From contig CAWBYP010000002.1 in NCBI GenBank assembly GCA_963793005.1, forward strand, positions 868,001 through 932,000: DNA of 64,000 nt. The letters run 5' to 3'. The notes beneath the pieces were generated by a model. That model ran no database searches. It worked only from the letters and a program-made list of their open reading frames with translations, and was not told the origin of the DNA. The translations under genes were made by a program, and so were the position numbers. The stretch's first letter is position 1; each line of letters begins with the position of its first letter. This document shows positions 54,947 to 62,947 of this stretch, piece after piece. The DNA is from RPQJ01 sp963793005. GTDB lineage: Bacteria > Pseudomonadota > Gammaproteobacteria > Steroidobacterales > Steroidobacteraceae.

Positions 54947-56149
54947 TCAGTTCCTGGTGACGGCGGGATGCCCGAGCAGGCGCTCCAGGTGCCGCCCGAT
55001 CATCAGCTCCTCGTCTGTCGGGATGACGTAGGCAGCCACGGCCGACGTCGGCGCGCTGATGAGTCGACGCTGGGCGCGATTGGCATCCTCGTCGAGCTCG
55101 ACCCCGAGCCAACTCGCGTCGCGGCAAATCCTGGCCCGCACCTCCGGCTGGTGCTCGCCGACCCCGGCCGTGAAGACTACGGCGTCAAGCCCACCCAGCG
55201 AAGCGGCCAGCGAGCCAAGTTCGCGGCCCGCTCGATAGACGAACACGTCTATCGCCAGTCGGGCCGACGGCTCGTCGCTCGCGAGCAGCACGCGCATGTC
55301 GCCTGAAATTCCGGACATCCCGAGCAGCCCGGATTCCTGGTAGAGCAATCGCGCGACGTCGCGCGTCCCGTACCCGAGCTCATCCTGCAGGAACAGCACG
55401 ACGCCCGGATCCAGCGACCCGCTGCGCGTGCCCATCGGGAGCCCATCGACGGCAGTGAAACCCATCGTCGTAGCGACGCTTCGGCAATCTCGCATCGCAC
55501 ACATGCTGGCGCCACTGCCGAGGTGGAAGACGACCGTCCGGCCCGCTGCCGCGCATGGATCGAGCCGCGGCAGGACCGACGCGACGTACTCATAGGAAAG
55601 CCCGTGAAAGCCATAGCGGCGCACACCGGCGTCGGCGAAGCGCGGTGGCAGGGCGAAGAGCTGCGCGACCTCGGGAACGCTGCGGTGAAAGGAGGTGTCG
55701 AAACAGGCCACCTGCGGAACGCCTGGAAGCACGGCCGCGACCTGCCGGATGGCATCGAGGTTGTGCGGCTGGTGCAGCGGCGCAAGCGGCACGTAGCGGT
55801 CGAGCTTCGCCAGTGTGGACGAGTCTACGACCGTTGGCTCCATGAACTCGGTGCCACCGTGCACCACCCGGTGCCCGACGCCCGCGATGGCCGCGCCCGC
55901 CAACTCCCGGCCGAGGAATTCGAGCAGCGATGCCACTGCATCCGCGTGACGCAGCGGTCCGCCTGCTATGACACGATCCGTGACCACGACCGGGCCGCGC
56001 GTTGCGACAAGTCGCGTTGACTCGTCCACGGTGGACACCTGCCCGCGCAGGCCGCGATCGAGCGATGCCTCGACGCGCTGGAAGGTGCAGAACTTGATGC
56101 TGGCAGATCCCGCGTTCAGGACCAGCAGCACATCGCTCGAATGCGTCAC
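54947..56149 (-). CDS. ackA: Acetate kinase family protein
   Basis: 400 residues of the ASKHA fold. Segments are LVLNAGSASIKF, GVGHRVVHGGTEF, LAPLHQPHNLDAI, CFDTSFHRS and HLGSGASMCAM, followed by TAVDGLPMGTRSGSLDPGVV. It interconverts acyl phosphate and ATP; acetate is the default substrate, and longer acyl groups are possible. The ATG overlaps the stop of the MaoC-Pta gene (ATGA). The whole group puuC-pta-ackA is coupled. Confidence 0.93.
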   Translation of the reverse strand: MTHSSDVLLVLNAGSASIKFCTFQRVEASLDRGLRGQVSTVDESTRLVATRGPVVVTDRVIAGGPLRHADAVASLLEFLGRELAGAAIAGVGHRVVHGGTEFMEPTVVDSSTLAKLDRYVPLAPLHQPHNLDAIRQVAAVLPGVPQVACFDTSFHRSVPEVAQLFALPPRFADAGVRRYGFHGLSYEYVASVLPRLDPCAAAGRTVVFHLGSGASMCAMRDCRSVATTMGFTAVDGLPMGTRSGSLDPGVVLFLQDELGYGTRDVARLLYQESGLLGMSGISGDMRVLLASDEPSARLAIDVFVYRAGRELGSLAASLGGLDAVVFTAGVGEHQPEVRARICRDASWLGVELDEDANRAQRRLISAPTSAVAAYVIPTDEELMIGRHLERLLGHPAVTRN

Positions 56150-57543
56150 ACGGCCACCGGCCCGGTGGCGGCCACGCGCTTCCCGTGCACCAGCAACTTG
56201 GCGACCGCCGCAGAGCCGATTCGCATTCGAACGTTGTCGGCACGACTGGTGAGCACGACCGGCACGCGCGCGCCGACCACGATGCCGGCGCTGTCGGCGC
56301 CGGCAAAGTACTGCAGCTGCTTCGCGAGCATGTTGCCCGCCTCGAGATTCGGGACCATCAGGATGTCCGCGCGCCCCGCCACCGGCGAGTGGATCCTCTT
56401 GGTGCGCGCCGCGCGCGCACTCACCGCATTGTCGAAGGCCAGCGGCCCATCGAGCACCGCGCCGACGATCTGCCCCCGGTCGGCCATCTTGCAGAGTGCA
56501 GCGGCCTCCACCGTCGAGCGGATGTCGGGGTTCACGGTCTCGATGGCCGAGAGTATCGCTACCCTGGGCTCGGCGAGGCCGAGCGCGTGCGCGAGGTCGA
56601 TCGCGTTCCTCACGATGTCGGTCTTCACCGCCAGCGTCGGCTCGATGTTGATTCCAGCGTCCGTGACGAACAGCATCCGCTCGTAGGCAGGCACGTCCAT
56701 CACGAACACGTGACTGACCCGTCGCTCGGTCCGGATGCCGGTCTGCGATGAAAGCACCGCCGCCATGATTTCTTCTGTGTGCAGGCTTCCCTTCATCAAC
56801 GTTTCGACTTCACCGTTGCGCGCGAGCGCCACTGCCGCGGCAGCGGACGCGTGGCTGTGCTCGGTGCCGACGATGCGAATGCCGGACAGGTCCACGCCGT
56901 TGGCCGCCGCCACGGCGCGGATTTTCGCCGGGGGTCCGACGAGTACCGGAACGATGAGTCGACGGCGCGCGGCCTCGATTGCCCCCATGAACGAATCGGT
57001 GTCGCAGGGGTGCACGACCGCGCAGCTGACGGGATCCAGCGGCTGGCAGCTCTTCAGGAGTTGTGCAAAGACGTCGTTGCGCCTGAGCACGATCTCCGGC
57101 GTGGCGATGTCGGAATATGCGAGCCGTCGCCTGGGCGCCTCGACCACCACCGTGCCCCACAGCACGCGGCGGTCGGCAGCGGTGGCCTCTGCATCAAACG
57201 TCACGAGCCCGGTCTCCGGATGCTTCTCGCGCACCGTCACCCTGGCCGCGAGTACCTCTCCTACCCAGATACGACCCTCGAATTCGAGCTGCTGCGAGAC
57301 GACACGAGTGCCGGGACCCGGCAGACGGCGCTCGAGCAGGCCTGAAATGACCGCGCCCGCGCCAACCGCGTCCACGCAAAGCCCACCATCGCTGGCCACC
57401 ATCTCGTCCTCGAGGTGAAATGGCACGATTTCGCCGGTGACCAGCACCAGCGCCTCGACCTCGGCCTGAGTCAGCGCGCGCTGCGCGCTCGCGGTTGCGC
57501 CGGGCACGAGTTCCTCGAAAGTGACGTTGCGGTACGCGCTCAC
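56146..57543 (-). CDS. pta: MaoC-like domain fused to phosphate acetyl/butyryltransferase
   Basis: 465 residues from GTG 57543, which overlaps the puuC stop (GTGA). The N-terminal 150 residues are a hot-dog (MaoC-like) domain with TGEIVPFHLEDE; the usual catalytic Asp is Glu but the His is kept. The C-terminal part (about 160-465) is a PTA_PTB transferase with PVLVGPPAKIRAV, TDAGINIEPTL and VPNLEAGNMLAKQLQYFAGA. The fusion is known as bifunctional enoyl-CoA hydratase/phosphate acetyltransferase. It passes acyl groups from CoA to phosphate for AckA. Confidence 0.88.
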   Translation of the reverse strand: MSAYRNVTFEELVPGATASAQRALTQAEVEALVLVTGEIVPFHLEDEMVASDGGLCVDAVGAGAVISGLLERRLPGPGTRVVSQQLEFEGRIWVGEVLAARVTVREKHPETGLVTFDAEATAADRRVLWGTVVVEAPRRRLAYSDIATPEIVLRRNDVFAQLLKSCQPLDPVSCAVVHPCDTDSFMGAIEAARRRLIVPVLVGPPAKIRAVAAANGVDLSGIRIVGTEHSHASAAAAVALARNGEVETLMKGSLHTEEIMAAVLSSQTGIRTERRVSHVFVMDVPAYERMLFVTDAGINIEPTLAVKTDIVRNAIDLAHALGLAEPRVAILSAIETVNPDIRSTVEAAALCKMADRGQIVGAVLDGPLAFDNAVSARAARTKRIHSPVAGRADILMVPNLEAGNMLAKQLQYFAGADSAGIVVGARVPVVLTSRADNVRMRIGSAAVAKLLVHGKRVAATGPVAV

Positions 57544-59030
57544 GAGAGATCGATCCAGGTCGTCTTGAGTTCGGTGTACTTGTCGAACGCGTGCAGCGAC
57601 TTGTCGCGCCCGGTCCCGGACTGCTTGAAGCCGCCAAACGGCACGGTGATGTCGTCGGCGTCGTAGCAGTTGACGTAGACCATGCCTGAGCGCAGCGCCC
57701 GGGCCATGCGGTGCGCGCGTGTCAGGTCCCGCGTCCACACCGCCGCGGCGAGGCCGTAGATCACCGAATTTCCAACCCGTACGGCTTCGTCGGCGTCGTT
57801 GACCGAAATAGCGGCCAGCACCGGCCCGAAGATCTCCTCGCGGGCAATCTTCATTCCCGGTGCCACCTCGGAGAACACCGTCGGCTCGACGTAGCATCCC
57901 CCGCTGTCGCGGCGCGCGCGGTTTCCGCCCGTGAGCAGCCGTGCGCCTTCGTCTTTCCCAGCATCGATATAGCCCATCACGGTGTCGAGCTGCACGGTGT
58001 CGACGATCGCGCCGAGTCGCGTGGCCGGATCGAGCGGGTCGCCGGGCAGCAGGCTGCGCGCAGCCGCAACCACCTTTTCCAGCACCTCGTCGCGCACCGG
58101 CGCCTCGACGATCAGCCGCGAGCCCGCCGAGCACATCTCGCCCTGGTTGAAGAATATCGCCGACGCGGCGGCCGCCGCCGCGCGATCGAGGTCCGCGCAG
58201 TCGGCCAGGATGATGTTCGGTGACTTGCCGCCGCACTCGAGCCACACCCGCTTCATGTTCGACCTGCCCGAGTACTCGAGCATCAGCTTGCCGGTGCGCG
58301 TCGAGCCGGTGAAGGCAATGCAGTCCACGTCCATGTGCAGCGCGAGTGCCTGGCCTGCAGTGTGACCGAAACCCGGCAGCACGTTGAACACCCCGTCGGG
58401 AATCCCCGCCCGCGCGGCGAGCTCTGCCACGCGGATGGCAGTGAGCGGCGACTTCTCGGAGGGTTTCAGGATGAATGAGTTGCCGGCTGCGAGCGCAGGC
58501 CCGATTTTCCACGCAGCCATGATCAACGGAAAGTTCCACGGCACGATCGCCGCCACGACGCCGATCGGCTCGCGCGTGATCAGCGCCAGCGCGTCGTGCC
58601 CGGTCGGCGCAACCTGGTCGTATATCTTGTCGATCGCCTCGGCGTACCAGGCGATGCAGCGCGCACTCGACGGAATGTCCACAGCCAGGCTGTCGGAGAT
58701 CGGCTTGCCCATGTCGAGTGTCTCGAGCAACGCAAGTTCGTCGCGGTGCTCGAGCAGCAGTTCGGCGAATCGCATCAAGACTCGCTTGCGCTCGCGCGGC
58801 GGCTGCCGCGACCAGGAGCCCCGCTCGAAGGCGCGTCTCGCCGCCGTCACCGCGAGTTCCACATCGGCCGCGTCGGTGGAAGCGACTTGCGCAATCACCC
58901 GCCCGTCGATCGGGCTCACGCAGTCGAAGGTCGCGCCGGAAACTGCGCCGACGTATTTTCCATCGATGAATGCGCGACCCTCAGGGGAAAGTCCCCGCGC
59001 GCGCTCGTGCCAGTCCGGGTTGGTATTCAC
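57540..59030 (-). CDS. puuC: Gamma-glutamyl-gamma-aminobutyraldehyde dehydrogenase
   Basis: 496 residues, NAD(P)-dependent aldehyde dehydrogenase. Segments such as SARCIAWYAEAIDKIYDQVA, IVPWNFPLIMAAWKIGPALA, FTGSTRTGK and WLECGGKSPN match E. coli PuuC closely. The catalytic Cys is in NQGEMCSAGSR. It oxidises the gamma-glutamyl aldehyde made by PuuB. GTG 59030 is chosen for family length; GTG 59063 is in frame and has no better support. It is coupled to the MaoC-Pta gene. Confidence 0.9.
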   Translation of the reverse strand: MNTNPDWHERARGLSPEGRAFIDGKYVGAVSGATFDCVSPIDGRVIAQVASTDAADVELAVTAARRAFERGSWSRQPPRERKRVLMRFAELLLEHRDELALLETLDMGKPISDSLAVDIPSSARCIAWYAEAIDKIYDQVAPTGHDALALITREPIGVVAAIVPWNFPLIMAAWKIGPALAAGNSFILKPSEKSPLTAIRVAELAARAGIPDGVFNVLPGFGHTAGQALALHMDVDCIAFTGSTRTGKLMLEYSGRSNMKRVWLECGGKSPNIILADCADLDRAAAAAASAIFFNQGEMCSAGSRLIVEAPVRDEVLEKVVAAARSLLPGDPLDPATRLGAIVDTVQLDTVMGYIDAGKDEGARLLTGGNRARRDSGGCYVEPTVFSEVAPGMKIAREEIFGPVLAAISVNDADEAVRVGNSVIYGLAAAVWTRDLTRAHRMARALRSGMVYVNCYDADDITVPFGGFKQSGTGRDKSLHAFDKYTELKTTWIDLS

Positions 59031-59135
59031 GATGACCAGTGCCTCAGGAAGTCGGCAGCGCACCCGCAGGCGCTATCCCGCAGGTCTCGCTGCCTTTGTT
59101 TTGGAATCGCGCCAGAGAGATTACATGCGCCGCAC

Positions 59136-59146
59136 GTGCCTGGCAC
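59136..59146. repeat. GTGCCTGGCAC palindrome
   Basis: A short perfect palindrome between puuC and the aminotransferase. Its core matches the third palindrome at 53874-53890 and, with one change, the one at 61695-61717. Confidence 0.45.
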
Positions 59147-59225
59147 CCGCGTCCGTCCCGGAGTCCGCCAGGGTGCTCAGTATCCCGCGCAGCGAACGTC
59201 TGGGTACTGGAGATTTCAGTGCGAT

Positions 59226-59254
59226 TTGAGGGTGGTGTCAATTTTTCTTATCAT
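59226..59254 (+). promoter_or_regulatory. Sigma70-type promoter upstream of the omega-aminotransferase
   Basis: TTGAGG, a 17-bp spacer and TATCAT. The region is unusually AT-rich for this genome and ends about 30 bases before ATG 59285. Confidence 0.6.
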
Positions 59255-59284
59255 GCTTTGTTACCCCGCAATCCGGACGGCCAC

Positions 59285-60613
59285 ATGTCCCCCAATCGCA
59301 CCCTCGCCCGTGCCGAACTCGAAGCCTTCTGGATGCCGTTTACGGCCAACCGGCAGTTCAAGGACAAGCCGCGGATGCTCGCAAAGGCCGCCGGCATGTA
59401 CTACTGGACGCCCGAAGGGAGACGGGTTCTGGACGGCGCCGCGGGACTGTGGTGCGTCAACGCCGGGCACTGCCGCCGCGAGATCACCGAAGCAGTCAGC
59501 CGGCAGGTTGCCGAGATGGACTTCGCACCGGTGTTCCAGATGGGTCACCCAGGTGCCTTCGAACTCGCGAACGAGGTCGTGCGCTGGCTGCCGGACGGCC
59601 TCGATCACGTGTTCTTCACCAATTCGGGCTCGGAGTCGGTGGACACCGCGCTCAAGATCGCGCTCGCGTACCACCGCGTCCGTGGCGAGGGCACTCGCAC
59701 CAGGCTGATTGGCCGCGAGCGCGGTTATCACGGCGTCGGGTTCGGCGGCATCTCGGTCGGCGGCATGGTCAACAACCGCAAGTTCTTCGGTGCGCAGCTG
59801 CCCGGCGTGGATCACCTGCCGCACACCCACGACCTCGCGAGGAACGCCTACACGCGCGGTGAGCCGGCCCATGGCGTGCACCTTGCCGACGAGCTCGAGC
59901 GCATCGTGGCACTGCACGATGCGAGCAACATCGCAGCGGTGATCGTCGAGCCGGTCGCGGGCTCGACCGGCGTGCTGATTCCGCCGAAAGGTTACCTGCA
60001 GCGGCTGCGCGAGATCTGCACGAAGCACGGCATCCTGCTGATATTCGACGAGGTGATCACCGGATTCGGACGCCTGGGCACGCCTTTTGCCGCGGAGTAT
60101 TTCGGTGTCATGCCCGACATGATCACGATGGCCAAGGGCCTTACCAATGGCACGATCCCCATGGGTGCGGTCGCGGTGCGCAGCGAGATCTACGAGGCCT
60201 TCATGCACGGGCCGGACAGTGCGATCGACCTGTTCCACGGCTACACTTACTCGGCACACCCGATGGCCTGCGCCGCGGGCCTTGCAACGCAGCAGGTGTA
60301 CCGCAAGGAAGGCCTGCTGACGCGGGCCGCGGAAATCGCCGACTACTGGGCCGATGCGGTGCATTCGCTGAAGGGCCTGCCGCGCGTGATCGACCTGCGC
60401 AATCTCGGCCTGATCGGCGCGGTGGAACTCGAGCCCATCCCCGGCAAGCCGGGCGCTCGGGGCTTCGACGTGTTCGTGCGTGCCTTCGAGAAAGGGCTGC
60501 TGGCGCGCGTGACGGGCGACATCATCGCGCTCTCGCCGCCGCTGGTCATCGAGCGGCAGCAGGTGGACGAACTGGTTGGCAAACTCGGCGACGCCATAAG
60601 GGAAGCACCCTGA
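59285..60613 (+). CDS. Class III omega-aminotransferase (beta-alanine/amine:pyruvate type)
   Basis: 442 residues. Segments include YWTPEGRRVLDGAAGLWCVN, FFTNSGSESVDTALKIALAY, GRERGYHGVGFGGISVGGM, LIFDEVITGFGRLGTPFAAE and the PLP lysine in MITMAKGLTNGTIPMG. It resembles beta-alanine--pyruvate or omega-amino-acid aminotransferases. It may convert GABA or beta-alanine, both products of polyamine breakdown. ATG 59285 has no strong ribosome binding site but follows the promoter closely. A terminator follows the stop. Confidence 0.88.
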   Translation: MSPNRTLARAELEAFWMPFTANRQFKDKPRMLAKAAGMYYWTPEGRRVLDGAAGLWCVNAGHCRREITEAVSRQVAEMDFAPVFQMGHPGAFELANEVVRWLPDGLDHVFFTNSGSESVDTALKIALAYHRVRGEGTRTRLIGRERGYHGVGFGGISVGGMVNNRKFFGAQLPGVDHLPHTHDLARNAYTRGEPAHGVHLADELERIVALHDASNIAAVIVEPVAGSTGVLIPPKGYLQRLREICTKHGILLIFDEVITGFGRLGTPFAAEYFGVMPDMITMAKGLTNGTIPMGAVAVRSEIYEAFMHGPDSAIDLFHGYTYSAHPMACAAGLATQQVYRKEGLLTRAAEIADYWADAVHSLKGLPRVIDLRNLGLIGAVELEPIPGKPGARGFDVFVRAFEKGLLARVTGDIIALSPPLVIERQQVDELVGKLGDAIREAP

Positions 60614-60675
60614 TCGGGACCGGCGGCTTATCGGCGGTTAGCCTTCAGTCGTCAACGCATCACCAGGAAGGGAAG

Positions 60676-60711
60676 AAAAGCCCGGCCTCCTCGCGGAGAC
60701 CGGGCTTTTTT
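60676..60711. terminator. Bidirectional rho-independent terminator
   Basis: AAAAGCCCGGCCTCC and GGAGACCGGGCTTTTTT pair over about 11 bp with one mismatch, with A- and T-tracts on the two sides. It separates the convergent aminotransferase and porin genes and can serve both. Confidence 0.9.
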
Positions 60712-60739
60712 GCTTCAGGACTTGAGGTCCGCTGGACTC

Positions 60740-61456
60740 TTATTCGTCGCTCCACGGGAACGTGGTCGAAATCGCGAAGATCGCCCGCGCGTCGCTGCTG
60801 AAGATGTCATCAGGCGGGTTGTTGCTGCCCGAGAGGGTCTTCATGTCGCTGCCGTCCACCCACAGCAGTGACATGTCGATGTGCTTCCAGCTGTAGGTAA
60901 CGCCTACCGACCAGTCCATGTAACTGCTCTGGCCAAACGCGGGCTTGATGGCACTGCCATTGGTGTAGCCGATGTGTCCCGTCAGGCCGAAGTTCGCCGG
61001 AAGCGGGTAGCTGACGTTGCCCTCGAAGTAGCGCTCGTTCTTGCCGGAGAGACCCGCGTAGCCCGGCGCATACCAGACCTTGGCCTCGAAATAACTCCAG
61101 CCCAGCCCCGCATAGTATTCAACGTAATTGGAATTGCTGGCGCCCAGGTAGGTGTAGTAGGCAGCACCGAGGTCCCAGGTGATGTCCTCGCCGCCGCCCC
61201 AGCCCGCGTAATAGTCGATCTCGACGTTGGGGTCGCCATTGCCCCAGTCGATGTTGCTGGCCCAGACGCCGGCGTACAGGCCGTTGTCGGCTGCAACGTC
61301 GAGACTGCCCTGGATCGCGGGATCCTGGGCCGACTGCGTCACGCCGCGGAAGTCATAGTCGGTCGTCCCGGTGATCGTGGCGGAGAAGTCCGCCGCGTTC
61401 GCCGTGGTCACTGCCGCAAGCAGCGCAAGCGCTGCGAAACCCTTGGTCAATTTCAT
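60740..61456 (-). CDS. TorF-family putative porin
   Basis: 238 residues with a signal peptide (about 1-22, ending ANAA). The mature start FSATITGTTDYDFRGVTQSA matches the TIGR02001/Gcw_chp TorF family, and the tail ends with IFAISTTFPW. The protein is expected to form a short outer-membrane barrel; its cargo is unknown. GGGGG lies about 11 bases before ATG 61456. An extended -10 lies upstream at 61511-61519. Confidence 0.88.
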   Translation of the reverse strand: MKLTKGFAALALLAAVTTANAADFSATITGTTDYDFRGVTQSAQDPAIQGSLDVAADNGLYAGVWASNIDWGNGDPNVEIDYYAGWGGGEDITWDLGAAYYTYLGASNSNYVEYYAGLGWSYFEAKVWYAPGYAGLSGKNERYFEGNVSYPLPANFGLTGHIGYTNGSAIKPAFGQSSYMDWSVGVTYSWKHIDMSLLWVDGSDMKTLSGSNNPPDDIFSSDARAIFAISTTFPWSDE

Positions 61457-61510
61457 GTTGAACCCCCAACGTTGCGCCAAAACAACAAATTAAGATCTTA
61501 CAGCGGCGAA

Positions 61511-61519
61511 ATAGTAGCA
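61511..61519 (-). promoter_or_regulatory. Extended -10 promoter of the TorF-type porin
   Basis: On the leftward strand TGCTACTAT fits the TGnTAnnnT extended -10 pattern. It lies 55-63 bases before ATG 61456. No strong -35 is present, as expected for this class. Confidence 0.55.
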
Positions 61520-61664
61520 GGAAAGAGACCGAAAGCATCAGCATGCCGATTCGCCGTATCTCGGGTGTTGTTAGCACGATTCGTGCCAAGCTGAATCTAC
61601 CGGAAAAAGGCGGGTTTCAGAGGGTCAGCGCACCGAAACAGCGCATCGGCCAAGACCGGCCGCA

Positions 61665-61681
61665 CCGGAATGGCCGGCGCG
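61665..61681. repeat. 17-base intergenic repeat, copy 2
   Basis: Identical to 38914-38930 (CCGGAATGGCCGGCGCG). Confidence 0.4.
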
Positions 61682-61694
61682 GGGGCGCACCCAA

Positions 61695-61717
61695 AAATCG
61701 GTGTCAGGCACCGATTT
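61695..61717. repeat. Perfect intergenic palindrome, AAATCGGTG/CACCGATTT
   Basis: A 9-bp stem around TCAGG. Its core GGTGTCAGGCACC matches GGTGCCTGGCACC at 53876-53888 except near the centre. It resembles REP-like elements. Confidence 0.6.
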
Positions 61718-61761
61718 GTTTCTGACCAGATGTCTGCCGTAGGACTCCCGGGCGGGCGACC

Positions 61762-62142
61762 TCAACCGGCGGCCGGCGGCTCGTAGATCGCGTAGAACTT
61801 GCGCGCGGGCTCCAGCACTTCCCAAACGCCGCGAAACCCTGCTGGCATCACGAAGCAGTCACCGGGGCCGAACGTCCAGGAGCGACCACTGTCATCGGAG
61901 ATGCGCACCCTGCCCTCCGTGAGCACGCATAACTCGTTCTCCGTGTACGAGACATTCCAGGCGCCCTTGCTGCTGCGCCAGATCCCGCCGAAGAACCTTC
62001 CCGTGTCGTCCGTGTACAGGTTGCGGACATGCTGGTCGGGCATTGCACTCCCCGCTACCAGCCGCGCCGGGTCGAGACCGAGCGCTTCCTCGGTGCCGCC
62101 GAGTTCGTCGACCTTGATCACCTCGGGTCCGAGATCGCCCAT
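61762..62142 (-). CDS. Cupin-domain protein
   Basis: 126 residues. A single cupin domain is visible (NELCVLTEGRVRISDDSG then FGPGDCFVMPAGFRGVWEV), of the DUF861/EutQ-like type; the metal-binding residues are incomplete, as often seen there. GAGGAG lies 7-12 bases before ATG 62142. The longer frame upstream would overlap the next gene. Substrate unknown. Confidence 0.8.
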   Translation of the reverse strand: MGDLGPEVIKVDELGGTEEALGLDPARLVAGSAMPDQHVRNLYTDDTGRFFGGIWRSSKGAWNVSYTENELCVLTEGRVRISDDSGRSWTFGPGDCFVMPAGFRGVWEVLEPARKFYAIYEPPAAG

Positions 62143-62192
62143 GACAGTCTCCTCGCGCCAGATTGGCCGTTCGAGCGTAGCACGCGCCGAGG

Positions 62193-62879
62193 TCACTCCC
62201 GCCCGGGTCGGTCCTGCCCCGCGGCGGCGAGCAACCGGCTGACCTCAGAATCGGACGTCTGCTCGAAGTCGCTGTACCACTGGCCCACTGCGCTGAAGTA
62301 TCGAGGGGTCTCGAGGCAGACGATTTCATCCGCAAGCGCGGCAATCCTCTGGCGCGCCTCCGCCGACGCCACCGGCACTGCCACCACCACGCGCGCGGCA
62401 CCCAGGGCCTTGAGCGCGCGCACGGCGGCCTCCATCGTCGCGCCTGTCGCAAGCCCATCGTCCACGACTATTGCAGTGCGGCCCGTCACCGCAAGCGGCG
62501 GCCGCGTGCCACGAAACTCCCGCTCGCGACGTTCAAGCTCAGCGAGTTCCCTGTGCCTGACCTGTTCGACGAGTTCCTCACGCCCCTCAGCGTGCCGCAG
62601 CACGTCTTCGTTCAGCACTATCGCGCCACCGCTCGCGACCGCACCCATCGCGAGCTCGGGCTGCCACGGCAAGCCGAGCTTGCGGACCACCAGTACGTCG
62701 AGCGGAAGACGGAGTGCTTTGGCGATTTCGGCGGCAACGGGCACACCGCCGCGGGGCAAGCCGAGGACGATCGCGTCGCTTGCGCCATTGAAAGAGACGA
62801 GCGCCCGCGCAAGAGCGCGGCCTGCGTCCACGCGATCCTGGAAAATACGCGTCAAACGCCTGCTCCCGTGACCAGACAC
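62193..62879 (-). CDS. Phosphoribosyltransferase-domain protein
   Basis: 228 residues from GTG 62879. The PRPP-binding motif is AIVVDDGLATGATMEAA, and LGLPRGGVPVAAEIAKAL and VVRKLGLPWQPELAMGA are typical of the DUF/PRTase proteins often found near stress or phosphate-related genes. Reaction unknown. A start nearer FQDRVDAG is also possible. It diverges from the phosphotransferase-like gene. Confidence 0.78.
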   Translation of the reverse strand: MSGHGSRRLTRIFQDRVDAGRALARALVSFNGASDAIVLGLPRGGVPVAAEIAKALRLPLDVLVVRKLGLPWQPELAMGAVASGGAIVLNEDVLRHAEGREELVEQVRHRELAELERREREFRGTRPPLAVTGRTAIVVDDGLATGATMEAAVRALKALGAARVVVAVPVASAEARQRIAALADEIVCLETPRYFSAVGQWYSDFEQTSDSEVSRLLAAAGQDRPGRE

Positions 62880-62947
62880 GAATGTCGCGCCGCGTCCGCC
62901 AGGCTGCCATTCGCGCAAGTACCTAAGTGCTATGCTGGTCTCGAACG

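Larger units (their letters stand above)
61457..61761. other. 305-bp intergenic region
   Basis: Between the divergently oriented porin promoter and the end of the cupin gene. It holds the porin promoter (61511-61519), the second copy of the 17-base repeat (61665-61681) and the palindrome at 61695-61717. No gene was recognised. Confidence 0.55.

Noticed and set aside
57544..58539. Extension of the MaoC-Pta frame upstream over puuC
   Set aside because: The sequence before GTG 57543 is Arg/Gly-rich and opposite in quality to the puuC frame; the GTGA overlap is the natural start.
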